A stretch of DNA of 64,000 nucleotides. Source: Archivesica marissinica (Eukaryota; Mollusca; Bivalvia; Venerida; Vesicomyidae). The stretch's first letter is position 1, and each line of letters begins with the position of its first letter. Positions 59,501 through 64,000 of this stretch are shown here, piece by piece. The position numbers and the translations under genes are program-made. Location: contig CM026386.1 in assembly GCA_014843695.1 (NCBI GenBank), positions 82,504,129-82,568,128 on the forward strand, read 5' to 3'. The notes below the pieces were generated by a model. That model made no database searches, had not been told where the DNA came from, and saw only the letters and a program-made list of their open reading frames with translations.

Positions 59501-61189
59501 AGATGCATGTAACAAGTGCTTACTGCTAGATGCATGTAACAAGTGCTTACTGCTAGATGCATGTAACAAGTGCTTACTGCTAGATGCATGTAACAAGTGC
59601 TTACTGCTAGATACATGTAACAAGTGCTTACTGCTAGATACATGTAACAAGTGCTTACTGCTAGATACATGTAACAAGTGCTTACTGCTAGATACATGTA
59701 ACAAGTGCTTACTGCTAGAGGCATGTAACAAGTGCTTACTGCTAGAGGCATGTAACAAGTGCTTACTGCTAGATGCATGTAACAAGTGCTTACTGCTCGA
59801 GGCATGAACAAGTGCTTACTGCTAGAGGCATGTAACAAGTGCTTACTGCTCGAGGCATGTAACAAGTGCTTACTGCTCGAGGCATGTAACAAGCTTACTG
59901 CTCGAGGCATGTAACAAGTGCTTACTGCTCGAGGCATGTAACAAACGCTTACTGCTAGAGACATGTAACAAGTGCTTACTGCTAGAGACATGTAACAAGT
60001 GCTTACTGCTAGAGGCATGTAACAAGTGCTTACTGCTAGAGGCATGTAACAAGCGCTTACTGCTCGAGGCATGTAACAAGTGCTTACTGCTAGATGCATG
60101 TAACAAGTGCTTACTGCTAGAGGCATGTAACAAGTGCTTACTGCTCGAGGCATGTAACAAGTGCTTACTGCTAGAGGCATGTAACAAGTGCTTACTGCTA
60201 GATGCATGTAACAAGTGCTTACTGCTAGAGGCATGTAACAAGTGCTTACTGCTAGATGCATGTAACAAGTGCTTACTGCTAGATACATGTAACAAGTGCT
60301 TACTGCTAGAGGCATGTAACAAGTGCTACTGCTAGATGCATGTAACAAGTGCTTACTGCTAGATGCATGTAACAAGTGCTTACTGCTAGAGGCATGTAAC
60401 AAGTGCTTACTGCTCGAGGCATGTAACAAGTGCTTACTGCTCGAGGCATGTAACAAGTGCTTACTGCTAGAGTCATGTAACAAGTGCTTACTGCTAGAGA
60501 CATGTAACAAGTGCTTATTGCTAGAGGCATGTAACAAGTGCTTACTGCTAGAGGCATGTAACAAGCGCTTACTGCTCGAGGCATGTAACAAGTGCTTACT
60601 GCTAGATGCATGTAACAAGCGCTTACTGCTAGAGGCATGTAACAAGTGCTTACTGCTCGAGGCATGTAACAAGTGCTTACTGCTAGATGCATGTAACAAG
60701 TGCTTACTGCTAGATGCATGTAACAAGTGCTTACTGCTAGAGGCATGTAACAAGTGCTTACTGCTAGATACATGTAACAAGTGCTTACTGCTAGATACAT
60801 GTAACAAGTGCTTACTGCTAGATGCATGTAACAAGTGCTTACTGCTAGAGGCATGTAACAAGTGCTTACTGCTAGATACATGTAACAAGTGCTTACTGCT
60901 AGAGGCATGTAACAAGTGCTTACTGCTAGAGGCATGTAACAAGTGCTTACTGCTAGATACATGTAACAAGTGCTTACTGCTAGAGGCATGTAACAAGTGC
61001 TTACTGCTCGAGGCATGTAACAAGTGCTTACTGCTAGATGCATGTAACAAGTGCTTACTGCTAGATGCATGTAACAAGTGCTTACTGCTAGAGGCATGTA
61101 ACAAGTGCTTACTGCTCGAGGCATGTAACAAGTGCTTACTGCTAGAGGCATGTAACAAGTGCTTACTGCTAGAGGCATGTAACAAGTGC

Positions 61190-61650
61190 TTACTGCTAGA
61201 TACATGTAACAAGTGCATACTGCTAGATGCATGTAACAAGTGCTTACTGCTAGAGGCATGTAACAAGTGCTTACTGCTAGAGGCATGTAACAAGTGCTTA
61301 CTGCTAGAGGCATGTAACAAGTGCTTACTGCTAGATACATGTAACAAGTGCATACTGCTAGATGCATGTAACAAGTGCTTACTGCTAGAGGCATGTAACA
61401 AGTGCTTACTGCTAGAGGCATGTAACAAGTGCTTACTGCTAGAGGCATGTAACAAGTGCTTACTGCTAGATACATGTAACAAGTGCATACTGCTAGATGC
61501 ATGTAACAAGTGCTTACTGCTAGAGGCATGTAACAAGTGCTTACTGCTAGAGGCATGTAACAAGTGCTTACTGCTAGAGGCATGTAACAAGTGTTTACTG
61601 CTAGATACATGTAACAAGTGCATACTGCTAGATGCATGTAACAAGTGCTT
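61190..61650. repeat. 135-bp higher-order repeat, second locus
   Basis: The CATACT marker is at 61,216, 61,351, 61,486 and 61,621, again 135 bp apart and 8,176 bp from the first locus. It was therefore copied as part of the larger block. Confidence 0.95.
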
Positions 61651-61699
61651 ACTGCTAGATGCATGTAACAAGTGCTTACTGCTAGAGGCATGTAACAAG

Positions 61700-63400
61700 T
61701 GCTTATTGCTAGAGGCATGTAACAAGTGCTTACTGCTAGAGGCATGTAAAAAGTGCTTACTGCTAGATGCATGTAACAAGTGCTTACTGCTAGAGGCATG
61801 TAACAAGTGCTTACTGCTAGAGGCATGTAACAAGTGCTTACTGCTCGAGGCATTTAACAAGTGCTTACTGCTAGATGCATGCAACAAGTGCTTACTGCTA
61901 GATGCATGTAACAAGTGCTTATTGCTCGAGGCATGTAACAAGTGCTTACTGCTAGATACATGTAACAAGTGCTTACTGCTCGAGGCATGTAACAGGTGCT
62001 TACTGCTAGATGCATGCAACAAGTGCTTACTGCTAGAGGCATGTAACAAGTGCTTACTGCTCGAGGCATGTAACAAGTGCTTACTGCTAGATGCATGTAA
62101 CAAGTGCTTACTGCTAGAGGCATGTAACAAGTGCTTACTGCTCGAGGCATGTAACAAGTGCTTACTGCTAGAGACATGTAACAAGTGCTTACTGCTAGAT
62201 ACATGTAACAAGTGCTTACTGCTAGATACATGTAACAAGTGCTTACTGCTAGATGCATGTAACAAGTGCTTACTGCTAGATGCATGTAACAAGTGCTTAC
62301 TGCTAGATACATGTAACAAGTGCTTACTGCTAGATGCATGTAACAAGTGCTTAATGCTAGATACATGTAACAAGTGCTTACTGCTAGATACATGTAACAA
62401 GTGCTTACTGCTCGAGGCATGTAACAAACGCTTACTGCTCGAGGCATGTAACAAACGCTTACTGCTCGAGTCATGTAACAGGTGCTTACTGCTAGATGCA
62501 TGCAACAAGTGCTTACTGCTAGAGGCATGTAACAAGTGCTTACTGCTCGAGGCATGTAACAAGTGCTTACTGCTAGAGACATGTAACAAGTGCTTACTGC
62601 TAGAGGCATGTAACAAACTCTTACTGCTCGAGGCATGTAACAAGCGCTTACTGCTAGAGGCATGTAACAAGCGCTTACTGCTCGAGGCATGTAACAAGTG
62701 CTTACTGCTCGAGGCATGTAACAAGTACTTACTGCTAGAGGCATGTAACAAATGCTTACTGCTAGATGCATGTAACAAATGCTTACTGCTAGAGGCATGT
62801 AACAAATGCTTACTGCTAGATGCATGTAACAAATGCTTACTGCTAGATGCATGTAACAAGTGCTTACTGCTAGAGGCATGTAACAAGTGCTTACTGCTAG
62901 ATACATGTAACAAGTGCTTACTGCTAGATACATGTAACAAGTGCTTACTGCTAGATACATGTAACAAGTGCTTACTGCTAGATACATGTAACAAGTGCTT
63001 ACTGCTCAAGGCATGTAACAAGTGCGTAGTGCTAGAGACATGTAACAAGTGCTTACTGCTAGATACATGTAACAAGTGCTTACTGCTAGATACATGTAAC
63101 AAGTGCTTACTGCTAGATACATGTAACAAGTGCTTACTGCTAGATACATGTAACAAGTGCTTACTGCTCGAGGCATGTAACAAGTGCTTATTGCTAGAGA
63201 CATGTAACAAGTGCTTACTGCTAGATGCATGTAACAAGTGCTTACTGCTAGATGCATGTAACAAGTGCTTACTGCTAGATACATGTAACAAGTGCTTACT
63301 GCTAGATGCATATAACAAGTGCTTACTGCTAGATACATGTAACAAGTGCGTACTGCTAGATACATGTAACAAGTGCTTACTGCTAGAGGCATGTAACAAG
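61700..63400. repeat. Large duplicated block within 27-bp array, copy 3
   Basis: Shares the marker order with 53,530-55,230; for example AACAGGTGC at 61,991 pairs with 53,815. The match extends left over the 135-bp higher-order repeats. Confidence 0.85.
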
Positions 63401-64000
63401 TGCTTACTGCTAGAGCATGTAACAAGTGCTTACTGCTAGATACATGTAACAAGTGCTTACTGCTAGAGGCATGTAACAAGTGCTTACTGCTAGAGGCATG
63501 TAACAAGTGCTTACTGCTAGATGCATGTAACAAGTGCTTACTGCTAGAGGCATGTAACAAGTGCTTACTGCTAGAGGCATGTAACAAGTGCTTACTGCTA
63601 GAGGCATGTAACAAGTGCTTACTGCTAGAGGCATGTAACAAGTGCTTACTGCTAGATACATGTAACAAGTGCTTACTGCTAGAGGCATGTAACAAGTGCT
63701 TACTGCTAGAGGCATGTAACAAGTGCTTACTGCTAGAGGCATGTAACAAGTGCTTACTGCTAGAGGCATGTAACAAGTGCTTACTGCTAGATGCATGTAA
63801 CAAGTGCTTACTGCTAGATGCATGTAACAAGTGCTTACTGCTAGAGGCATGTAACAAGTGCTTACTGCTAGAGGCATGTAACAAGTGCTTACTGCTAGAG
63901 GCATGTAACAAGTGCTTACTGCTAGATCATGTAACAAGTGCATACTGCTAGATGCATGTAACAAGTGCTTACTGCTAGAGGCATGTAACAAGTGCTTACT

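Larger units (their letters stand above)
35131..64000 (+). other. WDR37 gene, 5' part (five exons, continues past window)
   Basis: Five exons (35,131-35,255; 37,285-37,355; 39,704-39,862; 40,825-41,010; 41,403-41,584) join in phase to about 241 codons. The deduced order is a short N-terminal tail, a FAQMEKEFETVYAENL segment matching the vertebrate WDR37 FGQIEREFENLYIENL region, a coiled coil, a KIKKSYIASTSKLVSSF linker, and the first two WD40 repeats. WDR37 is a conserved WD40 protein that in vertebrates partners with PACS1/PACS2 at the ER (established knowledge). The remaining WD repeats must lie to the right of the window, beyond the 27-bp array. Each intron contains a tandem array or a SINE. 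Confidence 0.93.
41585..64000 (+). other. WDR37 intron 5 (left part only)
   Basis: From the donor at 41,585 the window contains only about 35 bp of unique intron, then tandem repeat to the end of the window. The acceptor and remaining exons are not visible, so the intron exceeds 22.4 kb. Confidence 0.85.
41618..64000. repeat. 27-bp mega-minisatellite in WDR37 intron 5 (about 790 units plus a gap)
   Basis: The unit is GCATGTAACAAGTGCTTACT followed by GCTAGAG. The principal alternatives are GCTAGAT, GCTCGAG, GAGACATG and GATACATG. Rarer marker variants such as AACAGGTGC, TAAAAAGTGC, GTGATTACT, AACAAACTC, GTGCGTAGT and AACAAACGC recur in the same order in distant places. Because 27 is a multiple of three and the unit lacks stops in one forward and two reverse frames, open frames of hundreds to 2,541 codons cover it. 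No spacers, no unique inserts and no sign of a TE core. Confidence 0.98.

Noticed and set aside
51504..63399. Reverse ORFs of 1,419 and 2,541 codons in the 27-bp array
   Set aside because: Periodicity of 27 bp without stops explains them. One frame switches between two repeat translations after short units, with no constraint visible, and similar frames exist on the other strand.
41618..64000. Centromeric satellite
   Set aside because: Array structure would fit, but it lies immediately downstream of a WDR37 exon donor in an apparently intact gene and the unit is far shorter than typical centromeric monomers. It cannot be excluded if the assembly is wrong.

Overview
This is a eukaryotic window, most likely from a mollusc and plausibly a marine bivalve. 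It has GT/AG introns, several tRNA-derived SINE families of the kind abundant in molluscs, a fragment of a non-LTR retrotransposon, foldback/MITE-like elements and very large tandem repeats. Species assignment is inference; no bacterial features are present.

Layout: (1) 1-9,200 holds the six 3' exons (3,629-9,179, + strand) of a gene whose product resembles the SAXO/FAM154 family of axonemal microtubule stabilisers. Its introns and upstream flank carry SINEs, a MITE, a near-perfect 82-bp-arm palindrome and LINE-like tails. (2) 9,200-15,450 is gene-poor DNA with SINE copies, one retrotransposon reverse-transcriptase C-terminal fragment and tRNA-like fragments. (3) 15,460-30,665 is an uninterrupted 15.2-kb satellite block made of a 42-bp array, then a 38-bp array that is interleaved three times with a diverged 42-bp sister family. 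(4) 30,665-35,130 carries a frame-preserving 21-bp array (KYTDSEA-like), a 29-bp array, a 13-bp array and SINE/MITE pieces. (5) 35,131-64,000 is the 5' part of a WDR37 orthologue (+ strand). Exons 1-5 are visible, and introns 1, 2, 3 and 5 each contain a different minisatellite (31, 24, 30 and 27 bp). The 27-bp array in intron 5 starts about 35 bp after the donor, runs past the right edge of the window (at least 22 kb), and contains a 1,000-N assembly gap.

About two thirds of the window (roughly 42 kb) is tandem repeat. Nearly all long open reading frames here (up to 2,541 codons) are artefacts of repeat units whose length is a multiple of three and that lack stops; they are not genes. The two supported genes are adjacent in the same orientation, about 26 kb apart, and I see no evidence that they act together. 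The most unusual features are the clustering of at least nine distinct minisatellites around and inside one conserved gene, multi-kilobase duplications within the 27-bp array, a splice acceptor that is itself the last unit of a minisatellite, and a duplicated 16-codon segment in the WDR37 coiled-coil exon.
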